Assembly (NCBI RefSeq): GCF_003202155.1
Contig: NZ_QFLI01000003.1
Coordinates: 520,265 to 584,264, forward strand
Direction: 5' to 3'
DNA length: 64,000 nt
Source: Marinifilum breve
GTDB taxonomy: Bacteria; Bacteroidota; Bacteroidia; Bacteroidales; Marinifilaceae
Shown: positions 40,995 through 50,375 of the stretch, in pieces
Layout: every line of letters starts with the position of its first letter
How positions within the stretch are numbered: the first letter of the stretch is position 1
Notes under the pieces: generated by a model
The model's input: the letters and a program-made list of their open reading frames with translations, nothing else
The model's database searches: none
Told to the model about the DNA's origin: nothing
Translations under genes and position numbers: made by a program

Positions 40995-41055
40995 AATACA
41001 AGAATATCTTTTATGACCTCCTGTAGTCAAACTATTTTAATGAACAACTCTCGCA

Positions 41056-41090
<35 letters not shown>

Positions 41091-43031
41091 CTACTCCCCT
41101 CTCTCAGCAATCAATTCCTCTAATTGCTCATTGAATTCTTCCCAGGACATCATCTCATTTTCAAGATCTTTCTTGGCATCCTCATATTTGGTAAAAAGAG
41201 ATTGATCTTGCATTTTCTCAGGATTAGAAAGCAAGTCTTCCATTTCAGCAATTTGTTCCTCAAACTTGGCTATGTTTTCCTCAGCCTTAGCCACATTTCG
41301 TTCCATTTTGGTGATCTTCTTGCTTAGCTCTTTTCGCTCAAGGTAATTCAGCTTATTCTCAGATGGAGCTTCTTCAACTTTCTCTTGAACAATTGCTTTT
41401 TTCACTTCCAACTCTTGAAGAGTTTCCATGCGTTTAGCCCTTAAGAAGTCATAAATACCTCCCAAGTGTTCTTTAATTTTTTTATTGCCAAACTCATAAA
41501 CTTTCGAAGCCAAACCATCCAAAAATTCACGGTCGTGAGAAACAACAATTACCGTTCCTTCGAACTGTGACAATGCCTCTTTTAGCACATCCTTCGATTT
41601 CATATCCAAATGGTTGGTAGGCTCATCGAGCACCAATAAATTCACAGGTTCCAAAAGCAAGCGAATCATCGCCAATCGAGATCTTTCTCCTCCTGACAGT
41701 ACCTTTACTTTCTTATCAACCTCCTCACCTCGAAACATAAACGCACCAAGAATATCTCTGATTTTGGTTCTCACATCGCCAACGGCAACATCATCAATGG
41801 TATCAAAAACCGTTTTATTTTCATCTAAAAGTTGAGCTTGGTTCTGAGCAAAATATCCAATTTTAACATTATGCCCAAGCTTACAAATACCAGAGTATTC
41901 TAACTCGCCCATTAAGACTTTTACAAGAGTTGATTTTCCTTCCCCATTCTTTCCTACAAAAGCAAGCTTCTCTCCTCTTTCAATTACAAACTCCAGTTCG
42001 CTAAGCACCAAATGATCGCCATAGGCTTTACTCAAGTTTTTGGCTTCGCAAACCAAATCACCAGAACGTGGAGCTGGTGGGAATTTCAGATTTAGTTTAG
42101 ACATATCTTCCTCATCCACCTCAATTCTATCAAGCTTTTCGAGTTGCTTAATTCTAGACTGAACCTGAACTGCCTTTGTAGCCTTATACCTGAATCTTTC
42201 AATAAAATCCTCGGTATCCTTAATCATTTTTTGCTGATTGATATAGGCTTTCATCTGCTGTTCTCTGCGCTCGGCATGCAAAACAACATACTCCGAATAT
42301 GGAACTTTGTAATCGTATATTTTCCCAACCGAAATCTCAACAGTTCTGTTGGTGATATTATCCAAAAATGCACGGTCGTGCGATACCAATACAACGGCAC
42401 CAGGATACACTTTTAAGAAATCCTCTAACCACTGAATTGACTCAATATCCAAGTGGTTTGTAGGCTCATCCAAAAGAAAAACATCCGGACGGCGCAAAAG
42501 AATTTTAGCCAATTCGATACGCATTCTCCAACCACCACTAAATTCGTTGGTCTGACGAGTGAAATCGCTACGCAAGAAACCAAGTCCCAATAGGGTTTTC
42601 TCAGCTTCAGCATCAACATTTTCACCACCCATCATGTGGTAACGGTCGTTTTTATCGCTTAATCGATTAATCAGCTTCATATAATCTTCCGATTCATAAT
42701 CGGTACGCTCTGCGATTTCAGCATTAATTTTTGCGATCTCTTTTTCAAGACCCAATACCTCTTCGAAAGCAGTAAGTGCTTCCTCCATTACTGTTCTGCC
42801 ATCAAAATGGTTCATTTGCTGTGGCAGGTAACCAATCTTAATCTCAGAAGGAATAGAAACATTCCCCTTTGTAGCTCCCTGTAATCCCGCAAAAATCTTA
42901 AGCAAAGTTGATTTTCCCGCTCCATTTTTTCCAACAAGACCAATTCTGTCTCGCGAATTCACAAGAAAACTTACCTCTTTGAAAAGAGTAAAACCACCAA
43001 ATTCAACTGTAAGATTATTTATAGAGATCAT
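41091..43031 (-). CDS. ABC-F family ATPase (ribosome-associated type)
   Basis: 646 residues from MISINNLTVEFGG (43031). Two complete ATPase domains: Walker A GKNGAGKST and GKNGEGKST, signature motifs EFSGGWRMRIELAKILL and VLSGGERSRLAMIRLL, and Walker B followed by DEPTNHLD in both. There are no membrane segments. A linker with coiled coil lies between them and a C-terminal coiled-coil tail (residues ~540-646) follows, as in Uup/EttA-like proteins that act on the ribosome. Specific role (translation factor or antibiotic resistance) not decidable. Confidence 0.9.
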   Translation of the reverse strand: MISINNLTVEFGGFTLFKEVSFLVNSRDRIGLVGKNGAGKSTLLKIFAGLQGATKGNVSIPSEIKIGYLPQQMNHFDGRTVMEEALTAFEEVLGLEKEIAKINAEIAERTDYESEDYMKLINRLSDKNDRYHMMGGENVDAEAEKTLLGLGFLRSDFTRQTNEFSGGWRMRIELAKILLRRPDVFLLDEPTNHLDIESIQWLEDFLKVYPGAVVLVSHDRAFLDNITNRTVEISVGKIYDYKVPYSEYVVLHAERREQQMKAYINQQKMIKDTEDFIERFRYKATKAVQVQSRIKQLEKLDRIEVDEEDMSKLNLKFPPAPRSGDLVCEAKNLSKAYGDHLVLSELEFVIERGEKLAFVGKNGEGKSTLVKVLMGELEYSGICKLGHNVKIGYFAQNQAQLLDENKTVFDTIDDVAVGDVRTKIRDILGAFMFRGEEVDKKVKVLSGGERSRLAMIRLLLEPVNLLVLDEPTNHLDMKSKDVLKEALSQFEGTVIVVSHDREFLDGLASKVYEFGNKKIKEHLGGIYDFLRAKRMETLQELEVKKAIVQEKVEEAPSENKLNYLERKELSKKITKMERNVAKAEENIAKFEEQIAEMEDLLSNPEKMQDQSLFTKYEDAKKDLENEMMSWEEFNEQLEELIAERGE

Positions 43032-43118
43032 ATTAATTCCTTTTTTAAGATGTGGCGACAAAAATAATGAAGAATGAGCAATTAGTAATGAATAATTATT
43101 AATTGCTCTTCAGAAATT

Positions 43119-43868
43119 CTAATTCGATAACTGCTCACTGTTCACAGATATCTTTTCACTGATCACTGCTTTTTTCAACATTTCAGACTGAATGATATTC
43201 TCCTTTACTTCAGTCATTACGATATTTTCAGCTTCAGCAAAAGAAATATCATAAACACGAATTACTTTAGCATACTCTTCAGGGAAACGAGCCAATAGTT
43301 TGTCATACAATCGATCAAGATCTTGTCTTTTAGGATTTTGAAACTCCATTTTCAATTCGAATCTGCGAATCAAAGCCTCATCAATCATATCAATTTGATT
43401 GGTTGCTGCAATCATTACAGAATTCTTTGGCAAGTGATCCATCATTTGAATCATACCATTCACAACACGTTTCATCTCGCTACTATCCGTGTTGTCATAG
43501 TTTCGTTCCTTTCCCAAAGAATCAAACTCATCGAAAAACAAAACCGCCTCTTGCGTTTCAATCATTTTAAAAGCCGATGCAATATTTCTCGAGGTCTCTC
43601 CTAATTTTGAAGAAATAATATTCCCCAGGTTTATTGTTTTGATTTTCTTATTCAATTTATTGGCAATTGCCTTTGCTGTCATGGTTTTACCACATCCCGA
43701 TTTTCCGTATAGCAATATCTTATTGACAACCGGCAATCCATACTTTGTAAGAATTTCAACATGTTCATATTCTCTTAAAAACTGAGAAATCTGCGAAAAA
43801 AGTTGTTCGTCAAAAACAACGTCATTCATGTCAACTTTTCCGTTGTTGGGTATAAACAGGTGATTCAT
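43119..43868 (-). CDS. AAA+ ATPase, single domain
   Basis: 249 residues. Walker A GKSGCGKTMTAKAIA, Walker B VLFFDEFDSLGKERN, sensor 1 VMIAATNQIDMIDEALIRRF including the arginine finger pair, and a short C-terminal lid. Its nearest relatives would be the FtsH/Cdc48-like AAA proteins without a protease; some such genes stand beside subtilisin-like proteases in defence loci, but none is present here. The last ~14 residues come from a run of repeated CACTG sequence and may be an accidental extension. A -7 box TAAGTTTG lies 49 bp upstream. Confidence 0.82.
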   Translation of the reverse strand: MNHLFIPNNGKVDMNDVVFDEQLFSQISQFLREYEHVEILTKYGLPVVNKILLYGKSGCGKTMTAKAIANKLNKKIKTINLGNIISSKLGETSRNIASAFKMIETQEAVLFFDEFDSLGKERNYDNTDSSEMKRVVNGMIQMMDHLPKNSVMIAATNQIDMIDEALIRRFELKMEFQNPKRQDLDRLYDKLLARFPEEYAKVIRVYDISFAEAENIVMTEVKENIIQSEMLKKAVISEKISVNSEQLSN

Positions 43869-43916
43869 GCTTAAATATTGTGTTTGCTGTATTTTGTTGT
43901 TGTTTATTTAATGTTG

Positions 43917-43924
43917 CAAACTTA
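43917..43924 (-). promoter_or_regulatory. -7 box (TAAGTTTG) of the AAA ATPase gene
   Basis: Minus-strand TAAGTTTG fits TAnnTTTG; a TTG about 20-22 bp upstream could serve as -33. Confidence 0.5.
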
Positions 43925-44047
43925 GTATTTTATCCTTAATCATAAGCAAGGTCATTTTGAGAGTTTTGCAAAAGAATTACATTTGCGAACTATTTTTCAT
44001 CAATGAACTCTATAAGAGGGTAAATGTGTTACTAGAGGGGGAAGGTA

Positions 44048-44494
44048 ATGAGCAATATTAGATATTCATATTTGAAAAAAGAAAAGCAATTGGTTATTGC
44101 TTGTAATGCTAAGAAAGTAGATCCAGAAATCTTAGTTTCCGAATTTAAATCCATGTTCGAAAACTTGAAACTTGATTCGCCTGTTGATATTCTTATAGAT
44201 ATTAAAGATCTTAACCTAATAGCATCTATTGAAGACAATAAGCTTTATACTAACTTTTTTCTGAAAGAGAAGATACATGTTAATGCCAAAAAAATTGCCG
44301 TTTTAGCTGATACTCCTTCTCAGGTAGTACAAACCATGCTACTTTTCGAAGGAGTAAAACATTTAGGTATTGCCATTAAAGTTTTTAATTCTGAAAAGAC
44401 TGCTTTAGATTGGATCAATTCAAAATGTCAACACAAGAGGAAATTACAAATCCATCAAGTTTTATCAAAGCTAACACACAAAAAAGCATCATAA
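44048..44494 (+). CDS. STAS/SpoIIAA-like small protein
   Basis: 148 residues, alpha/beta with no signal or membrane segment. LDSPVDILIDIKDLNLIASI is the central strand and turn, and AKKIAVLADTPSQVVQTMLL then KHLGIAIKVFNSEKTALDWI the C-terminal strand-helix, resembling SpoIIAA-like (PF11964-type) domains. Family assignment is tentative. It may bind a partner protein; nothing near suggests which. A purine-rich GGGGGAAGG lies just before the ATG. Confidence 0.55.
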   Translation: MSNIRYSYLKKEKQLVIACNAKKVDPEILVSEFKSMFENLKLDSPVDILIDIKDLNLIASIEDNKLYTNFFLKEKIHVNAKKIAVLADTPSQVVQTMLLFEGVKHLGIAIKVFNSEKTALDWINSKCQHKRKLQIHQVLSKLTHKKAS

Positions 44495-44533
44495 AAAAGG
44501 AGAACTTTAAATTGTTCTCCTTTACTTTTTATT
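44495..44533. terminator. Terminator after the STAS-like gene
   Basis: 10-bp stem AAAGGAGAAC/GTTCTCCTTT, 8-nt loop, A-run before and CTTTTTATT after. Confidence 0.8.
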
Positions 44534-44598
44534 GGCTCTGTATAATTTATAATGGTAGTTTATAAAATTATCTAGCTTATAAATTAAAGAATCATTTC

Positions 44599-44815
44599 TA
44601 CTTTGTTCGAGCTGAATTGATGGGCATTGGAAGGACAAGCTTCTTATCCGCAGAAAATATTTAGAGAGACGGGGAAGCTGAGAACTTGTTCGATGATCAC
44701 CCCGCCGAACTTAATATTTTCAAGTAGAAGGTAGTTTGTGCTTACGCGCCCTAGATTTTTTGCTTACTTTTTGATCAATGCAAAAAGTAAGAGCCATGCG
44801 GCTTGAGCAAAGTAA
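44599..44815 (-). repeat. 217-bp dispersed repeat, copy 2 (inverted relative to copy 1)
   Basis: Reverse complement matches 12710-12926 end to end by eye. The hairpin here is CTTACTTTTTG/CAAAAAGTAAG with the same loop CATTGAT. It lies between convergent genes and fills most of the 396-bp gap; copy 1 lies between divergent ones, so the element is not tied to a promoter or terminator position. Confidence 0.85.
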
Positions 44816-44890
44816 AGTTAAAGAATCATAGGATAATGTTTTCAATTAATAATTGATTTAGTAACCCACTATCTTCCAAATAGAACCTTT

Positions 44891-46009
44891 TTATTTCTCT
44901 TTCGAATAATCTTTAAAAATCGCCTTTTCGAATTCTATCCAATGTTCGTTAGTCATCCTATCAGATGTAAACAAACAAATTCCTGTTGCACCATTCACCA
45001 TCGATTCACGAATGGCTTCTCCAATCTCATCTGGCAGTAATCCATGATTCTCAGGATCTGCTTCTTTTGTTTTTGAACCTGGATTTGGACAAATAAACAA
45101 ACCACTATAAACAGAACGTTCTCCATTTAAACTTTCAACAGACTCCTTACACATTTTACCAATCCACTCAGTTCCCTCCAAATAGAAATCATTATAATTC
45201 ATTGGCAAAAAAGCATCCAAATTCCATTGATTCCATTCCTGACGAACCATTTTTACTGCATGTGAATATGGTCCAGGAAATACTGCCGCTGTAATATCTT
45301 TACCTTGAGCATGAACATCTTCAACCAATCGATTAACGATTTTTGTTATCAAATCCTGACGAAACTTTTTCCACTCTTGCAATTCTCTTGCCTTAGCCTG
45401 ATCGGTTATTTCGACACCTGTTTTTTCCTTAAAATCAGCCTTACACTTATCGCAATAGCAATAATCAAAATCAGGATATTCCTTATCCATTACCAATCCG
45501 TACTTATCCCACAATCCTTTTGCAAGAATTACATCAGGGAAACGAATATAATCCAAATGCACACCATCAACCTCTGGCAATCGAGCAATAGTTACATATA
45601 AGTTTGAAAGATATTTATATACCTCCTCCTTATTCGGACACAAGAAAGTATAATGATCGACATAGGCCGGTTTATCGTAGGCTGATTCTCCGTTTCCATT
45701 TACGGCATACAATTCTTTGGGAATATTTTTATCTCTGCCTTGAACCATTGTTGGTATCCAAGTATGAAATTCCAGCCCCACCTCTTTGGCAATCTTCCCC
45801 ACACGTTGATATACCGCAGGATCATGACCTCCGTTATACATCAAACCATCAATACCTTTTTCCTTTAAATCAGTAAATTTTTGTAAAATTTGGGCATCGC
45901 TTGCTTCGCCCGGACCACCAAGCCATGCAAAACATGGCACTTTAGTTGACTGTTGCGTACCGCACGACACCAACAACAACAAACTGATAACAGCAAGTAG
46001 CTTGTTCAT
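44891..46009 (-). CDS. Putative glycoside hydrolase (family 10-like), lipoprotein
   Basis: 372 residues. Lipoprotein signal LLAVISLLLLVSCGTQ. The body is a TIM-barrel-type fold of the GHL10/DUF187 kind: GIDGLMYNGGHDPAVYQRVG, PEVDGVHLDYIRFPDVI (core strand with acidic residue), LDAFLPMNYNDFYLEGTEWI and GATGICLFTSDRMTNEHWI. The loop DYCYCDKCKADFKEKTG has four Cys and may bind zinc or form disulfides. Such proteins are predicted to act on polysaccharides; substrate unknown. A strong terminator signal was not seen. Confidence 0.7.
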   Translation of the reverse strand: MNKLLAVISLLLLVSCGTQQSTKVPCFAWLGGPGEASDAQILQKFTDLKEKGIDGLMYNGGHDPAVYQRVGKIAKEVGLEFHTWIPTMVQGRDKNIPKELYAVNGNGESAYDKPAYVDHYTFLCPNKEEVYKYLSNLYVTIARLPEVDGVHLDYIRFPDVILAKGLWDKYGLVMDKEYPDFDYCYCDKCKADFKEKTGVEITDQAKARELQEWKKFRQDLITKIVNRLVEDVHAQGKDITAAVFPGPYSHAVKMVRQEWNQWNLDAFLPMNYNDFYLEGTEWIGKMCKESVESLNGERSVYSGLFICPNPGSKTKEADPENHGLLPDEIGEAIRESMVNGATGICLFTSDRMTNEHWIEFEKAIFKDYSKEK

Positions 46010-46105
46010 AGTTAAATTATAAATAAGATTTGTGGCTTTGGAATACTTGCTAAAGATAACAAATTAAAGTAAGAAGTATTTAGATAGAGTATCAGGAAAT
46101 GTAAT

Positions 46106-46171
46106 ACGACTTTTTGACCATTCAACTTTTTGACTTTTTGACTATTCGGCTTTTCGACTATTCGACTTTTT
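46106..46171 (+). repeat. Degenerate GACTTTTTGACTATTC repeat before rlmD
   Basis: Six to seven overlapping units of the type GACTTTTTGAC / TATTCGGC / TTTTCGAC occupy the promoter region, ending at the -7 box. Confidence 0.7.
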
Positions 46172-46172
46172 A

Positions 46173-46180
46173 TATCTTTG
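46173..46180 (+). promoter_or_regulatory. -7 box (TATCTTTG) of rlmD
   Basis: TATCTTTG fits TAnnTTTG, 26 bp before the GTG start; TTTTCG, within the repeat, occupies the -33 position. Confidence 0.6.
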
Positions 46181-46205
46181 TGCCCAAATTAAAAATATAC
46201 GACAA

Positions 46206-47615
46206 GTGGGAAGAAGAAGAAACAGAAAACCCCTTCTGCAAAACATTAAAATTGAGAAGTTAGCCGCCGAAGGAAAGGCCATCGCAAAAGTGGATGAAAA
46301 AGTATTGTTTGTAACAAACGTAATTCCTGGCGATGTAGTGGATGTACAGGTTACCAAAAAACGCAAAAGTTATATGGAAGGTAATCCTGTTTTCTTTCAC
46401 GAACATTCTCCATTAAAAAAAGATGCCTTTTGTGAGCACTTTGGTGTTTGTGGTGGATGTAAGTGGCAAAACCTGCCATACGAAGAACAATTAAAGTTCA
46501 AGCAACAAGAGGTAATCGACAATTTGGAAAGAATTGGTAAAGTTGAATTACCTGAAGTGAATGACATTTTAGCATCAGCTAAAACTGAATTCTATCGTAA
46601 CAAATTGGAGTATACCTTCTCTAGCAAGAGATATTTAACCAACGAAGAAATTGCCAGTGGCGAAGATTTAAATCGTACACCAGCTGTAGGTTTCCACGTT
46701 CCTCGATTATTCGATAAAATTGTTGACATCAACAAATGTCACCTACAACCCGAACCATCGAATGCCATTCGCTTGGCGATTAAAGATTTCGCTTTTGCCA
46801 ACGATCTTAGCTTTTTCGACATTCGTAACCATGAAGGGTTTTTAAGAACATTAATTATCAGAACTGCATCTACAGGTGAGAATATGGTAATTGTTACTTT
46901 CTACCACGAAGATGTGGAAAAGAGAGAAGCACTATTGAATCATTTGGTTGAAAAATTCCCTGAAATCACATCTTTAATGTATGTGATCAACGAAAAAGCG
47001 AATGATACCATTACCGATCAGGAAGTAGTATTGTTTAAAGGACGCGATCATATCTTCGAGCAAATGGAAGATTTGAAGTTTAAAATTGGTCCAAAATCAT
47101 TCTACCAAACCAATTCCGATCAAGCTTACGAATTGTATTGCAAAACACGCGAATTTGCTGAACTTACAGGCGACGAAGTGGTTTACGACTTGTACACAGG
47201 AACGGGAACCATTGCTAATTTCGTAGCCAAACAAGCCAAGCAGGTAATTGGTATCGAATATGTACCAGAAGCCATCGAAGATGCTAAGGTAAACTCTGAA
47301 ATTAACGGAATAGACAATACAAAATTCTTTGCTGGCGACATGAAAAATGTACTAACAAAAGAATTTATCGAACTTCATGGTCAACCTGATACCATGATTG
47401 TTGATCCGCCACGTGCAGGAATGCATGCTGATGTTGTAGAAACCATTCTGCACGCAGCACCAAAACGCATTGTATACGTAAGCTGTAACTCGGCAACTCA
47501 AGCTCGCGATTTAGCACTAATGGACGAAGCTTACAAAGTAACCAAAGTACAAGCTGTAGACATGTTCCCACACACTCATCATGTGGAAAATATTGTGCAG
47601 TTGGAGAAACGTTAA
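46206..47615 (+). CDS. rlmD: 23S rRNA (uracil-5-)-methyltransferase RlmD/RumA-type
   Basis: 469 residues beginning GTG at 46206 (MGRRRNRK). An N-terminal TRAM-like domain (IKIEKLAAEGKAIAKVDEKV) is followed by an Fe-S motif CEHFGVCGGCKWQNLPYEEQ (Cys pattern CxxxxxCxxC plus one later). The SAM domain has VVYDLYTGTGTIANFVAKQA, DPPRAGMHADVVE and the catalytic Cys in IVYVSCNSATQARDL, followed by HTHHVENIV. It methylates U1939 or a neighbouring uracil in 23S rRNA. Overlaps none of its neighbours. Confidence 0.93.
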   Translation: MGRRRNRKPLLQNIKIEKLAAEGKAIAKVDEKVLFVTNVIPGDVVDVQVTKKRKSYMEGNPVFFHEHSPLKKDAFCEHFGVCGGCKWQNLPYEEQLKFKQQEVIDNLERIGKVELPEVNDILASAKTEFYRNKLEYTFSSKRYLTNEEIASGEDLNRTPAVGFHVPRLFDKIVDINKCHLQPEPSNAIRLAIKDFAFANDLSFFDIRNHEGFLRTLIIRTASTGENMVIVTFYHEDVEKREALLNHLVEKFPEITSLMYVINEKANDTITDQEVVLFKGRDHIFEQMEDLKFKIGPKSFYQTNSDQAYELYCKTREFAELTGDEVVYDLYTGTGTIANFVAKQAKQVIGIEYVPEAIEDAKVNSEINGIDNTKFFAGDMKNVLTKEFIELHGQPDTMIVDPPRAGMHADVVETILHAAPKRIVYVSCNSATQARDLALMDEAYKVTKVQAVDMFPHTHHVENIVQLEKR

Positions 47616-47633
47616 GTTTTTCATCCTTAAAAT

Positions 47634-47672
47634 ATAAAAAGCTCGCAGAGGTATTCTTTGCGAGCTTTATAT
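47634..47672. terminator. Bidirectional terminator
   Basis: 10-bp stem AAAGCTCGCA/TGCGAGCTTT (47638-47647, 47659-47668); lies between convergent rlmD and sensor kinase genes. Confidence 0.9.
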
Positions 47673-47674
47673 GC

Positions 47675-49996
47675 TTATTTAACAATACTTTTAGGAATTG
47701 TAAAACTAAATTTTGAACCTCTCCCAACATCCGACTCAACCCACAATTCACCTCCCAATAGCTCTACAATACCTTTCGAAATAGATAATCCCAATCCTAT
47801 TCCTCCATGTTGTCTAATAAGATGATTTTCGATCTGTCTAAAACGGTTAAAAATAACCTTCTGATGCTCTGGAGATATTCCAATTCCTGTATCTTGCACA
47901 TAAAAAAGAACACTATCTTTTAGACTTTCACAACCAATTAAAACCTCCCCTTCTTCTGTAAATTTAATGGCATTACGAATCAAATTATTTAAAACCTGCA
48001 ACAATTTGCCTTTATCAGTATGTATTTCAAAATTTGGGTTAAACATGTAATCCAACTTTATACTTAACTTCTTTTTTTCAGCCTCAACAGTATGAAGACT
48101 CTTTAGCCCAGATAAAAATGGATCAAGATAAATGCTTTCTACATTTATCTGTAATTTCTTTGCCTCCAGCAATGAAGCATCTAATATATCATCCATGATA
48201 CTCATTAGCTGATTTCCACAATCTTTTATTATTGAACCATATTCTTTTCGCTCTTCATCAGTTAAATTAACATCACCAATAAAATCGGTAAATCCAAGCA
48301 AGCCATTTAGTGGGGTTCTAACTTCATGGCTAAGATTAGCAAGGAAAGCAGTTTTAAGTCTGTCATTTTCTTCTGCCTTAAGCAAGGCATGTGTTAGTTT
48401 AGCTTCAATTTGTTTTTTTTCAGTAATATCTAATGCAACTTTTAAATATCCTATTATACTATTTTCGTCGTTAAACACAGGTGAAATGGAAGCTGACTCC
48501 CAGTAATAACTGGAATCTTTCCGCTTGTTATAAAATTCTCCTTCCCACTTTTCACCTGATGATATCTTTTGCCACAAATCTTTGTAAACAATAGCTGATT
48601 GTTTGCCAGATTTTAAAATCCTTGAATTTTTTCCTATCAGCTCATCAATATCATATCCAGTCACTTTGCAAAATATCGGATTCACATATTCTATCTCACC
48701 ATCTATGTTTGTTATTACTATTGATGCTGGACTTTGCTCAACCGCATTTGATAGTTTGGTTAATTTAAGTAAGTTCTTATTTCTCTCAGTTACATCCCGT
48801 ATTACAGAGTGTAACAGTTCTTTTCCATCAACCATTACAACTCCAGATGAAATTTCAACATCTTTAATTTCTCCCGATGCAATTCGATGTTTCGCTTTAA
48901 AAATCGTTTTTGAGTTCGTTTTGGCTTTCTCAATATTATCCCAAACTGTGACTTTTCCTGCAATATTTAAATCCCAAATATTAAGAGTTAAGAGTTCTCT
49001 TTTTGTATAGCCATAAAACTCACAAGCGCTGTCGTTCACATCTTTTATCAACCCATTTTCTGGCGACACAAGCATCATTACAGAAGAACTACCGTAAAAA
49101 ATATTCTTGTATCTATTCTCCACCTCACTTAACTTCTCCTTTAATTTTACCTGATCGGTTAAATCTACCGCTGAAACCGCAAATTCCTCTTCACTTAACG
49201 GAAATGAATCCACATAAATGAATTTCCCAATATCCGAATGATAAGAGTAAAAATTGGTATTCTTAAAATCATTAGTCACCGAATTGAAATAATCAATCCA
49301 CTCAGGTTCTGTATTCGGAAACAATTCCAACAAAGTCTTACCAATCGCTTTATCTTTTGTAATTTCTATAAATTTTTCGTTTGCCGGATTCATATCCTTA
49401 TAGAGTAAATCCACCAATTCGCCAGATTTATTCTTAATCGTTTCAAAAATAGCTATAGCTGATGTTGAAGTCGAAAAAAGTGTTTTGTACTTCATTTCAC
49501 TTCTCAACAATTGCTCTACAAGTTTCTGATTTTCTATTTTATACTCCTCCAAAAAGAACTTATTCATTTCTTCCTGATACAATACTCTCAAATCAGACTC
49601 GATAATCTTTCGGAATTCTGCCAACAAGCATCTTGTAGCTGCATTGAATTTCATTTCCTCCTCATTTGCTGCACATAAAACTCCAAACAAATCTCCATTT
49701 GAAAACTTAATAGGATATCCAAAGTAATTTTTTTTACCTGGATTTTTAAGTACCAATTCTTCAGAACAAATTTCTTTATCTGTTGCTACTTTTTTTTCTT
49801 GAATTAAATATTCTTTAAGCTCTAATATTAACTCTTCATTGCATGAATCACTTTCTATTAAAAGTTCGATATTTGATTCTTTTATCTGAGCGATAATTAA
49901 ATTCGTAATATTAAACGTCTTTGAAATGAGATTCAATACATCTTGCCATTTGTTTAAAATGCTACTTGAAATCTTATAATTTACAACTTCAGACAT
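47675..49996 (-). CDS. PAS-domain sensor histidine kinase
   Basis: 773 residues from MSEVVNYKISSSI; an upstream TTG (50005) is less likely. N-terminal ~150 residues resemble a GAF-type domain (AATRCLLAEFRKIIESDLRV), then PAS domains around 165-290, 295-410 and 415-535 (ASIVITNIDGEIEYVNPIFC), the HisKA phosphoacceptor FLANLSHEVRTPLNGLLGF and a HATPase with LLQVLNNLIRNAIKF and GIGLGLSISKGIVELLGG. No membrane segment or receiver. It is probably cytosolic, senses redox or small ligands via PAS, and phosphorylates an unknown response regulator. Confidence 0.87.
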   Translation of the reverse strand: MSEVVNYKISSSILNKWQDVLNLISKTFNITNLIIAQIKESNIELLIESDSCNEELILELKEYLIQEKKVATDKEICSEELVLKNPGKKNYFGYPIKFSNGDLFGVLCAANEEEMKFNAATRCLLAEFRKIIESDLRVLYQEEMNKFFLEEYKIENQKLVEQLLRSEMKYKTLFSTSTSAIAIFETIKNKSGELVDLLYKDMNPANEKFIEITKDKAIGKTLLELFPNTEPEWIDYFNSVTNDFKNTNFYSYHSDIGKFIYVDSFPLSEEEFAVSAVDLTDQVKLKEKLSEVENRYKNIFYGSSSVMMLVSPENGLIKDVNDSACEFYGYTKRELLTLNIWDLNIAGKVTVWDNIEKAKTNSKTIFKAKHRIASGEIKDVEISSGVVMVDGKELLHSVIRDVTERNKNLLKLTKLSNAVEQSPASIVITNIDGEIEYVNPIFCKVTGYDIDELIGKNSRILKSGKQSAIVYKDLWQKISSGEKWEGEFYNKRKDSSYYWESASISPVFNDENSIIGYLKVALDITEKKQIEAKLTHALLKAEENDRLKTAFLANLSHEVRTPLNGLLGFTDFIGDVNLTDEERKEYGSIIKDCGNQLMSIMDDILDASLLEAKKLQINVESIYLDPFLSGLKSLHTVEAEKKKLSIKLDYMFNPNFEIHTDKGKLLQVLNNLIRNAIKFTEEGEVLIGCESLKDSVLFYVQDTGIGISPEHQKVIFNRFRQIENHLIRQHGGIGLGLSISKGIVELLGGELWVESDVGRGSKFSFTIPKSIVK

Positions 49997-50097
49997 AATT
50001 TTCAATTCAATTTAAGTGTAGAATACATAGTCAAATAATAATTAAAGTAAATTCTATAACTAAACATAGACTTTAATTAAATTACACAGCCCCTATA

Positions 50098-50135
50098 ATC
50101 TGATGATATTCTTAATTTTAAGAATATCATCAGAT
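50098..50135. promoter_or_regulatory. Perfect 38-bp hairpin between the two sensor kinase genes
   Basis: Arms ATCTGATGATATTCTTA and TAAGAATATCATCAGAT (17 bp each, loop ATTT) are a perfect inverted repeat. No T-run follows on either strand. It lies in the divergent 379-bp gap, 102 bp upstream of the 49996 start and 241 bp before 50376. Confidence 0.7.
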
Positions 50136-50375
50136 ACATAAAATTAAATAAAAATACTTCTAACACAAACAGTAATCAAAAATAAAATCAACACTCAATT
50201 TTCATTTACTCATATGGATTTAATTAAACATGTCATGTTTATCAAAATATCGTATCCCATTTGATTAATAAGGGGCAGCTTGCTTTTCTATATTTTGTTG
50301 ATTATATTGAGGTTACAATCTGCACTTATCACTCTATACTACTATAAGGAAAATTAACCAATCAACCACCCACAC

